Positions 38,101 through 45,010 of a stretch of 64,000 nt of DNA are shown piece after piece. The translations under genes were made by a program, and so were the position numbers. Source of the stretch: Flavobacterium foetidum (GTDB lineage Bacteria > Bacteroidota > Bacteroidia > Flavobacteriales > Flavobacteriaceae); assembly GCF_004634245.1 (NCBI RefSeq), contig NZ_SJTF01000002.1, positions 248,001 through 312,000 on the forward strand, written 5' to 3'. Under the pieces are notes generated by a model. That model worked only from the letters and a program-made list of their open reading frames with translations. It ran no database searches and was not told where the DNA came from. Each line of letters starts with the position of its first letter. Position 1 is the first letter of the stretch.

Positions 38101-38737
38101 ATTTGCTTCGCAGATTATCGAAAAAGAATGGGAAAATCTTTCGGATAACGGAAAAGATAAATTCAGACGCATGCAGAATGCCGCCCAGAGAATGCAGACG
38201 CTGATTAATGATCTTCTTTCGTATTCTAGAACCAATAGTAAGGAACGTGTTTTTGAGAAAACAGATTTCTCTAGAATCGTCGATGAAGTAAAAGAAGATC
38301 TTAAAGAAGAATTAGAACAAAAACATGCCGTCATAGAAAGTTCTCAGAGTAGCGAAATAAATATTATTCCGTTTCAGTTCAGACAGTTGCTTTACAATTT
38401 AGTGAGTAATTCGCTTAAATTTTCGAAACCAGATGTCCCAGCCGTAATTAAAATTACGTGTGAAATCGAGAAAGGTTCATCCTTAAAAAATGAAAAGCTG
38501 AATGTTCTTAAAAATTACTGTCATATTACAGTTACCGATAACGGAATAGGTTTTGAACCGCATTACAGCAAAAAAATATTCGATGTTTTTCAGCGACTGC
38601 ATGGAAGAGATCAATATAAAGGCACCGGAATCGGATTGGCCATAGTAAAAAAAATTGTAGAAAACCATAACGGAATCATAACCGCAAAAGGCGAGCTCAA
38701 CGAAGGCGCCTCTTTTGATATTTACATTCCGGCTTAA
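35117..38737 (+). CDS. Multi-PAS sensor histidine kinase
   Basis: A 1206-aa soluble kinase with about seven PAS modules in series, each closing with a PAC-like segment (GGILATAVETTQKK, GVMNTGVDLTDL, GILVTVTDVSEK, LIGTIRDITAEK, GIKMTLIDVTEK, WVGAFTDIHTEK, GFSKVTHDLTEKKK). A coiled coil follows, then HisKA with phospho-His984 (AYISSHDLQEPLRKIQTFAS) and a HATPase (LLYNLVSNSLKFS, DNGIGFEPHY, GTGIGLAIVKKIV). No membrane helix is seen, so it senses cytoplasmic signals. It is translated right after the Rcp-like regulator. Confidence 0.95.
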   Translation: MNHNKKEHYFLADGGKMGELFRLKDWSRTPLGDPENWPASLKTMTAMMLSNRSATYIAWGEKYTLLYNDPLLSILEESKHPDALGADTGIAFSEIWDTLKPMFDEVMRGQASTLKDYRITLNRNGICEECYFDFSYNPIKKEDGTVGGILATAVETTQKKIAAKLEESEQKIRQLVENAPFPIAVYAGKEMRIELANESIIKVWGKGPDVIGKTYKEILPELIDQSVFEQVATVFETGQSFHTQNTPLDLVVNNQLQTFYFNYSFTPLYDTNGKIYGVMNTGVDLTDLNIAKKKIEESDKRFRNTVKQAPVGITILRGPEYVVEMANENYLKIVDKEEHSFVGRPLFETLPEVEETVSELLKNVLSTGVPYLGNEVPVPLNRYGKQEISYFDFVYQPFKEENGSISGILVTVTDVSEKVLSRKKIEQNEDRLKIVLEASELGTWELDVKTRKPSYSQRYLEIIGGYTENIELTHDELLKHLHPDDMHIRNKAFKDALSTGVLNYEARVIWNDGSIHWMEGKGKVFYDEDNEPERLIGTIRDITAEKFHQQQIEESEKKLRDLIMKSPVPNAILRGKDFVIEMANLALLRNIWKKSENEVQGKKIFDLFPELKQQKYASLLTKVYNSGETYSESESLLHIGPYEAGHNVFVDFEYAPIYESDNSISGIKMTLIDVTEKVEARKQIEESEKKFRSLTESLPQLIWETDEKGNALFTSGKWFEYTGIEPGTEDAWIKMIHPDDLDENTKVWEHSLATGEIYRSDVRFRRKDGVYRWHTVIGEPVYDVENKIVKWVGAFTDIHTEKAFTHELEQQVSARTRELISINESLRKSEERYHLMVEEIQEYAILYLNHDGIIENWNVGAEKIKGYKTDEIVGKYFSIFYSEEDKKNNLPQKLLQLAREKGKTVHQGWRVRKDGTHFWASVVITAIHNKQNEVIGFSKVTHDLTEKKKADDKLQLNSLELEQKNNELEEMNKELQSFAYISSHDLQEPLRKIQTFASQIIEKEWENLSDNGKDKFRRMQNAAQRMQTLINDLLSYSRTNSKERVFEKTDFSRIVDEVKEDLKEELEQKHAVIESSQSSEINIIPFQFRQLLYNLVSNSLKFSKPDVPAVIKITCEIEKGSSLKNEKLNVLKNYCHITVTDNGIGFEPHYSKKIFDVFQRLHGRDQYKGTGIGLAIVKKIVENHNGIITAKGELNEGASFDIYIPA

Positions 38738-38756
38738 AAAATAAGCGCAAAAAAAA

Positions 38757-38789
38757 AACGGTGTCAAATTTAACTGACACCGTTTTTTG
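38757..38789. terminator. Bidirectional terminator between PAS kinase and lipoprotein
   Basis: ACGGTGTCA and TGACACCGT form a 9-bp perfect stem with an AT loop. It is flanked by A-tract and T-tract, so it can terminate transcription in both directions between the convergent genes. Confidence 0.92.
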
Positions 38790-38807
38790 TTTTGATTAAA
38801 CGATAAA

Positions 38808-39230
38808 CTATCTGCTGTAAACAGTGATTACACCTGTTACTTTATTTTTAATCTTCAATTCCTTGTTTGTAAGGTTCATGATATCACTTGTAGTACTAAC
38901 GTTACCAACTGTAATCGTTAAATCATTATGAGATCTAACATAAGTACCAGTAGTTTCTGTTAAAGTACATTGAGTACCTTGATAATCACCCATAACTGCT
39001 GTATTGCTCAATCTTAAATCCAGATAATCTCCAGGACATCCTTCTTGGTTTTGTGGTGCATTAACTAATTCTTCTTGTCCATTTATAGGATTGATTATTC
39101 CTGTCTGACGAAGATTGTATTTTCCTTGGATAGGAACAATTGTTTCTCCTTCATTATCGTCATTACTGCATGATGTTGCAAATACTCCCAAGCTTAAGGC
39201 TAATACTAATAATATCTTTCTAGTTTTCAT
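38808..39230 (-). CDS. Lipocalin-like lipoprotein
   Basis: A 140-aa protein with signal MKTRKILLVLALSLGVFATSC and, right after the lipid Cys, SNDDNEGE, a typical acidic surface-export signal of flavobacterial lipoproteins. The mature part has regular beta strands (GKYNLRQTGI, LTITVGNV, ELKIKNKVTGVITVYSR) as in small lipocalin-like domains of this phylum. The ligand is unknown. It is monocistronic and convergent with the PAS kinase. Confidence 0.8.
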   Translation of the reverse strand: MKTRKILLVLALSLGVFATSCSNDDNEGETIVPIQGKYNLRQTGIINPINGQEELVNAPQNQEGCPGDYLDLRLSNTAVMGDYQGTQCTLTETTGTYVRSHNDLTITVGNVSTTSDIMNLTNKELKIKNKVTGVITVYSR

Positions 39231-39480
39231 GTCTATTTGTTTTAAATTTGTATTATTTTAATACTGCTAAATTATCCAGTATATACCTACAAACCCTTTC
39301 ATGATTTCAAAAATGATTTATATAAATTTCATCAATATATTATGTAAAACTTAAGCCTTTATTTGTAACATCGAAGTTTCTCCATTGTAAAAACTTTTTT
39401 TACATTATTAATGTAGCAATTGAAATAACTCGAGAATCAAAATCTTCGAGAACTAAAAATAATAAGGTAGTGAAGCAAAA

Positions 39481-39514
39481 AAGGGAAATGATACAAGATC
39501 ATTTCCCTTTTTTT
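39481..39514 (-). terminator. Terminator hairpin after the copy-1 divergent membrane protein
   Basis: GGGAAATGAT and ATCATTTCCC form a 10-bp perfect stem with a 5-nt loop. It is flanked by A-tract and T-tract on the plus strand and usable in both directions. It lies about 20 bp after the minus-strand stop. Confidence 0.88.
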
Positions 39515-39532
39515 GCTAATCGATTAATTGAT

Positions 39533-40450
39533 TTATTTCATGTCTTCTTTTATTACATATTTATCTAAAATATATTTTGTGACGGGGCGAAGCGGACTAT
39601 TTGTCTCTGGATGTCGTCCATGACCATTGAAAAAGTCTATTCCGTTTGCTGTTTTAGCGTACCAAACAATTGCGTTCCCATTTTTATCAAAACAATTCGT
39701 TGTATCACAAACTTTGATTTTCTTAAGATTTATGAGACTTTGGTCTAGTACTTCAACTGGATTTGAAACTATTAAACCTTCAATTTTTAAATCACAATCT
39801 ACCTTTTCGTAATGATCTGCAGACCATTGCATGCATTGTTTTTGTGGGTAAAAAAAATAAATTATCAAACTCATAAAACATATAACCAATGTAAGTTTAA
39901 TGTATAACCGTTTTTTGGATGTTTTATCTTGTTCTTTAATTCGTTGCTGACCTTCCCTATTGTCTATATTTTTATCTGCACTGGATTCCAAAAAAGTATT
40001 TATTGGGATTGCAACTTCTTCATTATTATTATCACATACATCAATCTTCAACTCATCATTAAAATCTTCTTTATTACAATCATCACCATTCATAAATTGC
40101 ATAAAAGGTCTAGGTCGAAAATCTACTAAAATTGCAGAAAATTCGACGGTATTTTCGGAAGGTTTGTCTGTTATCCCTAAAAAAAATCTATTTACGGCTA
40201 TTAATTTATTGAGTTCCAAATTTCCATATAGGTTTTTGTTATCCTTATCAAATGGAAAATCAAAAAAATGGTTAAAAATAGATAGGTCCTTATCCTTGGT
40301 GGTTTCATTAAATCTTTTTTGACACAAATTTCTAAGATTGGCTGGAGTTGGAGAACTCAAATTATTTGAATATTCACCTTTTTTTTCTTCCTCATATTTT
40401 GCCTTAACAGCATTTTTATAATCTTCAAAAGTATAGTTTGGCATAGGCAT
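39533..40450 (-). CDS. Single-TM protein, cassette copy 1 (unknown family)
   Basis: A 305-aa protein. The cytoplasmic N-part begins YTFEDYKNAVKAKYEEEKKGEYSNNLSSPTP and includes FRPRPFMQFM. One membrane helix (about 186-203, LYIKLTLVICFMSLIIYFF) follows, then a periplasmic Cys-containing tail (CDTTNCFDKNGNAIVWY). The N-part is clearly paralogous to the gene at 48463: YK.A.K.KYE.E..GEY..L.SP, the FF.G.TD segment and LVDF.PRPF recur in the same order. It is transcribed away from the leader/lipoprotein/kinase unit in both copies. The topology resembles a regulator with a cytoplasmic head and periplasmic tail, but no known domain is recognised. Confidence 0.75.
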   Translation of the reverse strand: MPMPNYTFEDYKNAVKAKYEEEKKGEYSNNLSSPTPANLRNLCQKRFNETTKDKDLSIFNHFFDFPFDKDNKNLYGNLELNKLIAVNRFFLGITDKPSENTVEFSAILVDFRPRPFMQFMNGDDCNKEDFNDELKIDVCDNNNEEVAIPINTFLESSADKNIDNREGQQRIKEQDKTSKKRLYIKLTLVICFMSLIIYFFYPQKQCMQWSADHYEKVDCDLKIEGLIVSNPVEVLDQSLINLKKIKVCDTTNCFDKNGNAIVWYAKTANGIDFFNGHGRHPETNSPLRPVTKYILDKYVIKEDMK

Positions 40451-40553
40451 TTCGGACTTTTTAAAACTTTTTACAAAGTACTTTATTCGACTTTTAATTA
40501 CTTCTCATTACTTATTCCGACTTTACAAAAACATATTCGACTTTCCCGACTTT
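40451..40553. repeat. CGACTTT direct repeats upstream of the copy-1 membrane protein
   Basis: Five copies of TTC(C/G)GACTTT-type units lie at about 40451, 40486, 40515, 40536 and 40544 in the region between the divergent genes. Spacing is irregular. They could be regulator-binding sites for either promoter. Confidence 0.5.
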
Positions 40554-40580
40554 CATCTCGATGCAGGCTTAAATCGGATC

Positions 40581-40588
40581 TAAGTTTG
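40581..40588 (+). promoter_or_regulatory. Candidate -7 box of the copy-1 leader RNA
   Basis: TAAGTTTG matches TAnnTTTG exactly. The sequence conserved with copy 2 begins right here (TTTGCA then a CAA..AAATTAGTT block). The distance from its last base to the lipoprotein ATG is 227 bp, identical to copy 2. Confidence 0.55.
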
Positions 40589-40594
40589 CATCAA

Positions 40595-40814
40595 CAAAAT
40601 TAGTTAGCGCTTTGATCTGCAGGTCAATAACAAATGTACAAAACTAGTCTGTTTAAAAAGTATGGAAAACCGTAAGACAGAGTTTATCTGGGAAGTATAA
40701 ACAAAAATCTTACTGTTTGACATACTTCACTTCCCGCCAAAAATGGCATTGCAAAAACACGATTCAGAATAGTTCTGGACAGGCATGCCTTTAAACAATC
40801 TAAAAAATTTCAAC
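40595..40814 (+). ncRNA. Structured leader RNA with pseudoknot, copy 1
   Basis: Three elements match copy 2 in order. (1) ATTAGTT (40599-40605) pairs with AACTAGT (40642-40648) around a near-palindromic GATCTGCAGGTC. (2) GTAAGA (40672) pairs with TCTTAC (40708), enclosing GTTTAT (40682) paired with ATAAAC (40697). The hairpin loop GGGAAGT (40690-40696) is complementary to ACTTCCC (40729-40735) downstream, an H-type pseudoknot. (3) GGCAT (40745) pairs with ATGCC (40785) around CAGAA/TTCTG. The in-frame ATG at 40785 lies in the last stem, so the gene starts at 40815. No known Rfam family is assigned. Confidence 0.7.
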
Positions 40815-40991
40815 ATGAAAAAGATATTTTTTTGGGGAGCTTGTACCCTATTGACAACTATGTTATTCTCTTGCAGCGCTGACGAAGATGATTCGACAGC
40901 AAAAATTAAAAAAGAAGCAGTACCAAATTATGCAGACGGTCCTGGAGATGGAACTGTTCCACCACCGCCACCGCCTCCAGAAGATGAATAA
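40815..40991 (+). CDS. Tiny lipoprotein with acidic/proline tail, cassette copy 1
   Basis: A 58-aa protein: MKKIFFWGACTLLTTMLFSC signal (lipid Cys20), then SADEDD, an acidic surface-export-type signal. A short Lys-rich linker leads to a C-terminal tail YADGPGDGTV plus seven prolines and EDE. The tail is nearly identical in the paralogue at 49747 while the signal and linker differ, so the tail is the constrained part. The start is set at 40815 because an upstream ATG lies in an RNA stem. It precedes the TPR kinase by 55 bp. It is a candidate signal or partner for that kinase; the function is unknown. Confidence 0.85.
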   Translation: MKKIFFWGACTLLTTMLFSCSADEDDSTAKIKKEAVPNYADGPGDGTVPPPPPPPEDE

Positions 40992-41029
40992 ATAAAATAA
41001 AACGATAATATATAAATTATCATTAATTT

Positions 41030-41072
41030 CGGGGAAAGTAAGTTTTATGTTACGATCCCCGATTTTTTATTT
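41030..41072 (+). promoter_or_regulatory. Terminator-like hairpin enclosing the kinase start codon, copy 1
   Basis: CGGGGA (41030-41035) pairs with TCCCCG (41056-41061). Further in, GTAA pairs with TTAC, leaving an apical loop GTTTTATG that contains the kinase ATG (41047). ATTTTTTATTTT follows. The same arrangement recurs in copy 2. It has the shape of an intrinsic terminator or translation-blocking hairpin between lipoprotein and kinase. Confidence 0.75.
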
Positions 41073-42753
41073 TATAATTTTCATTTTTCTTCTTTCTTGT
41101 GAGGAGAAAAAAACCATTGTTACCAAAATACCTCCCAGTAAAAAAGATGCTATTAATTTCCGCCAAAAAGGAATTGAAAACTTTGATAAGAAAAACTTCA
41201 ATGTCTCTTTCTATAATTTCAATAAAGCAAAAATAGCCTACGAAACGTTAAAAGACAGTGCCAATATTGTCTTCTGCCTCACAAAAATGGCTTCTATACA
41301 GCAAATCAACGGAGACTACTACGGAAGCAAGGAAACACTTACCGAAACATTACCCTACATTAAGAAAAGAGATATTTATACTGTCTCGATAAATACTTTT
41401 TTTGGCATTGCCGATAAAGAACTTGCACTTTACAATGACGCCATTTACTATTATAAGGAAGCAATGAAGGATTGTACCGACTCGATAACAAAACAAATAC
41501 CTTTTAGTAATATTGCAGTTGTTTACATTCAACAAAAAAAATATGATGATGCAATTACTATTTTAGAAGCTATTTTAAACAAAGTGCAAGATAGTAATTC
41601 GGCTATACTAAGTAAAGCAAGAATTAAAGATAATCTAGGCTACGCATATTTTAAAAAAGGACTAAATGACAAAGGTTTTTCATTAATGAATGAAGGACTT
41701 GAAATGCGAAAAAAAGATGATGATATTTATGGAAGCATTGAAAGCAATCTTCACTTAGCAGAATATTTTAGTAAAATAGATTCTAAAAAGGCCAATCAAC
41801 ACGCTTTAGAAGCTTATAAAACCGCCACAAAACTAAACAGTATTGACGAGAGATTAAGAGGACTTCAATTTTTAATCTTGAATAATTCGGGTACTGAAAG
41901 CAATCACTATGCACAAAAATACATTACGCTAAACGACAGCATTATCAAAATCAGAAACAACTTTAAAAACAAATTTGCCAAAATAAAATACGACTCGAAA
42001 AAAGAAAAAGATGAAAATCAGAAACTGCGTTTAGAAAAAGCAGAAAACCAATTGTCTCTTGAAAGAGCTCAATTCAAACAATTTTTATTTATCGTTATTT
42101 TTTGCTTTTTAGGCATCTTAATATTTTATCTTAGAAAATACTATCGCAAAATAAATAGGATCGAGAAAATCAAAACGGCTTATGATACCGAAACCAGAAT
42201 TGCTAAAGATATTCATGACGAATTAGCCAATGATGTTTTCAATACCATTACCTATACACAGACGCAACCTTTGGTAAATGAAGACAATAAAGAAATGTTA
42301 CTGCAAAAACTCGATCATATCTACAGTCGTGTACGGGGTATTTCTCGCGAAAACAATGATGTAGACACCGGACCAAATTATGCCGCTAATTTAAAAGAGA
42401 TGCTTTCTACCTATAATAGCAATCAAACGAATGTTATTATCAAGGACATAGAAAGAATAGATTGGAACTCTATTGAAGATTTTAAAAAGATCGCCATACA
42501 GCGTGTTTTGCATGAATTGATGGTGAACATGAAAAAGCATAGTGAAGCAACTGTAGTTGTCGTAAAGTTTGAAAATAATTCAAACAACTTGTCAATAGAT
42601 TATTCGGATAACGGAAAAGGCTGCGAAAAAGCAAAAATTATAAAAAATGGTTTACAAAATATGGAAAACCGTATTTTGGCTACCAACGGAACTATTACTT
42701 TTGACACTGAACCTGATAAAGGTTTTAAAGTAAAAATAACAATGACTAAATAA
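41047..42753 (+). CDS. TPR sensor histidine kinase (HisKA_3), cassette copy 1
   Basis: A 568-aa protein with a lipoprotein-type signal (FIFLLSCEEKK, Cys about 19). An extracytoplasmic TPR array (about 30-290; repeated ALYNDAIYYYKEAM, QQKKYDDAITILEAIL) is followed by a coiled coil, one membrane helix (about 343-362) and a NarX-like kinase core. The core has phospho-His390 in RIAKDIHDELANDV, an N-box (ELMVNMKKHSEA) and DNGKGCEKAK. It is alignable end to end with the kinase at 49986. The response regulator follows 6 bp downstream. Combining a lipid anchor and a membrane helix is unusual for a kinase. Confidence 0.92.
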   Translation: MLRSPIFYFIIFIFLLSCEEKKTIVTKIPPSKKDAINFRQKGIENFDKKNFNVSFYNFNKAKIAYETLKDSANIVFCLTKMASIQQINGDYYGSKETLTETLPYIKKRDIYTVSINTFFGIADKELALYNDAIYYYKEAMKDCTDSITKQIPFSNIAVVYIQQKKYDDAITILEAILNKVQDSNSAILSKARIKDNLGYAYFKKGLNDKGFSLMNEGLEMRKKDDDIYGSIESNLHLAEYFSKIDSKKANQHALEAYKTATKLNSIDERLRGLQFLILNNSGTESNHYAQKYITLNDSIIKIRNNFKNKFAKIKYDSKKEKDENQKLRLEKAENQLSLERAQFKQFLFIVIFCFLGILIFYLRKYYRKINRIEKIKTAYDTETRIAKDIHDELANDVFNTITYTQTQPLVNEDNKEMLLQKLDHIYSRVRGISRENNDVDTGPNYAANLKEMLSTYNSNQTNVIIKDIERIDWNSIEDFKKIAIQRVLHELMVNMKKHSEATVVVVKFENNSNNLSIDYSDNGKGCEKAKIIKNGLQNMENRILATNGTITFDTEPDKGFKVKITMTK

Positions 42754-42759
42754 AAGCCT

Positions 42760-43428
42760 ATGTTCAAAAAAGTAATTTTAGCAGAAGATTTTGAAGAATT
42801 CAATTTAGCGGTCAAACAAACTTTAGATGATTTTAATATTGTTGATTTTCAGCATGCAAAATATTGTGATGATGCTCTAACCAAAATAAGAATAGCTATT
42901 CAAGACAATAAACCTTATGATTTATTGATTAGCGATCTTTCGTTTAAAAAAGATCATCGTGAAGTAAAACTCGGAAGCGGAGACGAATTAATCCAGAAAG
43001 TTCGTGAGCTACAACCCAATTTAAAAATCATTGCCTACTCTATCGAAGATAAAAATCCTCGTATTAAGTCACTTTTCGAAAATTCTGAAATTGATGCTTT
43101 TGTCCTAAAAGGCAGAAACAGTATCACAGATTTGAAAAAGGCTATTCAGATACTTTCTAGTTCAGACGAGAAATTTATTTCACCCGAAATAGCTTCTGCA
43201 TTAAACCAAAAAAACAATTACGAAATTGATGACACAGATATCAAAATTCTAAAATATTTAGCTTCTGGAACTTCACAAGATGAAATAATAGAAATCTTTA
43301 AAAGCACCGATACAAAACCCCACAGCAAAAGTGCAGTCGAAAAAAGACTTTCTAAACTGAAAGACTTTTTTAAGGCCAATAATACCGTGCATTTGGTTTC
43401 GATTGTCAAAGACATGGGAATTATCTAA
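42760..43428 (+). CDS. NarL-like response regulator of cassette copy 1
   Basis: A 222-aa protein with a receiver (acidic AEDFEEF, phospho-acceptor Asp in LLISDLSFKKD, Tyr/Ser switch IIAYSIED, Lys in FVLKGRNS). The C-terminal helical domain (about 155-222; IDDTDIKILKYLASGTSQDEIIEIFKS...KSAVEKRLSKLKDFFKANNTVHLVSIVKDMGII) is a divergent LuxR-type HTH. It is co-transcribed with the copy-1 kinase and ends at a terminator. It is the only regulator gene in the two cassettes, so it may serve both kinases. Confidence 0.9.
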   Translation: MFKKVILAEDFEEFNLAVKQTLDDFNIVDFQHAKYCDDALTKIRIAIQDNKPYDLLISDLSFKKDHREVKLGSGDELIQKVRELQPNLKIIAYSIEDKNPRIKSLFENSEIDAFVLKGRNSITDLKKAIQILSSSDEKFISPEIASALNQKNNYEIDDTDIKILKYLASGTSQDEIIEIFKSTDTKPHSKSAVEKRLSKLKDFFKANNTVHLVSIVKDMGII

Positions 43429-43446
43429 ACTTTTGATTCTCAATAC

Positions 43447-43473
43447 TAAAAGCTCCTTCGGGAGCTTTTTTTA
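43447..43473 (+). terminator. Rho-independent terminator of cassette copy 1
   Basis: AAAAGCTCC and GGAGCTTTT form a 9-bp stem with a TTCG tetraloop, followed by T. This is a textbook terminator closing the leader-lipoprotein-kinase-regulator unit. Confidence 0.95.
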
Positions 43474-43562
43474 TTTCTTTATTTTAATTTTTTCCGATTA
43501 TGGTTTTCCGTAATATACTGGTTTTGATTGGGGTTACTTTTGGATTGTTAAAATTAAAAACA

Positions 43563-44003
43563 ATGAAAACCAAACAACTATATATAGGGCACATCTTTAC
43601 ATTACTTATTGGAAGCCTGATATACATTTTGTTCAGAACTTCAGACCTAAAAATGTTTGTTTGGTTCAAAAAATTAAATCTATTAAATACAATAAACAGA
43701 CTTAGAAGTTTCACATTTCATCATTCAAAGAGCTTACCTGACATCATTTTATACTCGCTTCCTGATGGATTATGGTTGTTTTCATATATGAGTTTCATTT
43801 TGTTGCTATGGAATAATGAAATAAAAAAGGAAAATCTATTTTGGATTTTTATTATTCCAACAATCTCTATATCATCTGAATTAGCCCAAATTCTAAAACT
43901 TGTTCCAGGAACTTTCGATTTGTCAGATCTCCTACTTTATATAATTGCGACACTATTACCTTTTGTCTTTTATCGAAAATCAATAACTATAAATTTAATA
44001 TAA
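43563..44003 (+). CDS. VanZ-like membrane protein
   Basis: A 146-aa protein from MKTKQLYIGHIFTLL with four membrane helices. The segment SSELAQILKLVPGTFDLSDLLLYIIATLLPF has the spacing of the VanZ-family motif (E..Q......GTFD..DL). The start at 43563 is preferred because a -7-like box (TACTTTTG, 43535-43542) lies inside the longer frame beginning at 43500. The function is unknown. It lies 2 bp upstream of the next gene. Confidence 0.65.
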   Translation: MKTKQLYIGHIFTLLIGSLIYILFRTSDLKMFVWFKKLNLLNTINRLRSFTFHHSKSLPDIILYSLPDGLWLFSYMSFILLLWNNEIKKENLFWIFIIPTISISSELAQILKLVPGTFDLSDLLLYIIATLLPFVFYRKSITINLI

Positions 44004-44005
44004 CA

Positions 44006-44659
44006 ATGAAAAGAAAAGTACAACACTTATTCTCTGCATTAATCCTTGCAGGATTTATCATGATTGCATTTGGAAGTGGAGATGATGAAACAAAATCAGA
44101 AAGTTCTACAGATACATTGACTTCAACTCCTTCAGCTGCGGAAAAAGAAAAAGACATACCAAGTCAGATTGCTCAATTAAAAAGAGAACTGGCTTCTATA
44201 GAAAAAGGAGTTGATTTTTCAACTTATAGGAATACAGTTGAAGCTGCTCAAATGGAATTAGTTCTTTTTGCTGCATGGGCAAAAACTATTAATGAAGCAT
44301 TAGTCTCAGAAAACAGTGAAGTTCAAGCTCTAGGGAAAGAACTAGAAAAAAAAGTAAAAAACATTCAAATAAGAGAATTTCCAATTTTAAGAAAAGCCTA
44401 TACTAAAGCTATTTACCAAAAATTGTGGAAAGAAAATATTGAAACAGAAATTTTAGGTAAAAAGAATAAAACTATCCAATTCACAGGAGGGTATTTTGCT
44501 GATAATGGCAATAAAGCACAAACTCAAGAAACACTTCAGGAAGCATTAAAAATGTTTCGATTTACTAGAGTCAATTACAAATGGTACAAGTACGACAACG
44601 ACTATACTTATTATGAAATTGATTCTCCAATTGACTCAGAATTAATGACTTTTAATTAA
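44006..44659 (+). CDS. Exported hypothetical protein
   Basis: A 217-aa protein with an N-terminal hydrophobic segment (HLFSALILAGFIMIAFGSGDDE) that lacks a lipobox Cys, then a Ser/Thr-rich linker and a helical body (QIAQLKRELASIEKGVDFSTYRNTVEAAQMELVLFAAWAKTINEA). The end is aromatic-rich (YKWYKYDNDYTYYEID). No family is recognised. It is translated right after the VanZ-like gene. Confidence 0.65.
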   Translation: MKRKVQHLFSALILAGFIMIAFGSGDDETKSESSTDTLTSTPSAAEKEKDIPSQIAQLKRELASIEKGVDFSTYRNTVEAAQMELVLFAAWAKTINEALVSENSEVQALGKELEKKVKNIQIREFPILRKAYTKAIYQKLWKENIETEILGKKNKTIQFTGGYFADNGNKAQTQETLQEALKMFRFTRVNYKWYKYDNDYTYYEIDSPIDSELMTFN

Positions 44660-44722
44660 ATCAGGTATAAACACGTATTTTAAAATTACTAATTCTAATT
44701 AGATTTAACACTACCAAAAACA

Positions 44723-45010
44723 ATGAACAATCAAATTATTAAAGCAATTAAAAATCAGAATGTAATTGAATTTTATTACGATGGAAAATTGAGAGTTGTA
44801 GAACCACATTGTTATGGACTTACAACTGCTGGAAATGAAGCTATAAGAGCTTACCAAATTGATGGTTATTCTTCTTCACGAAAAATGGGATGGAAAATGT
44901 ACGATCTTGAAAAAGCTGACAATATTGAGGTTTCTGAGGAAACTTTTAACCCTCAAAGCGATTATAAGCGCGGAGATAAAGGAATGTCTAAAATTTATCA
45001 CGAAATATGA
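44723..45010 (+). CDS. Stand-alone WYL-like domain protein
   Basis: A 95-aa protein matching the core of a WYL ligand-binding domain: VIEFYYDGKLRVVEPHCYGLTTAGNEAIRAYQIDGYSS, then WKMYDLEKADNIEVSEETF. No HTH is attached, unlike transcription-factor WYL proteins. Its stop overlaps the start of the next gene by 4 bp (ATGA), so the two are translationally coupled. Confidence 0.75.
   Translation: MNNQIIKAIKNQNVIEFYYDGKLRVVEPHCYGLTTAGNEAIRAYQIDGYSSSRKMGWKMYDLEKADNIEVSEETFNPQSDYKRGDKGMSKIYHEI

Noticed and set aside
40785..40814. ATG at 40785 as start of the copy-1 lipoprotein
   Set aside because: It lies in the 3' strand of the third leader helix and would put ten polar residues before the signal peptide; the paralogue starts at the position equivalent to 40815.
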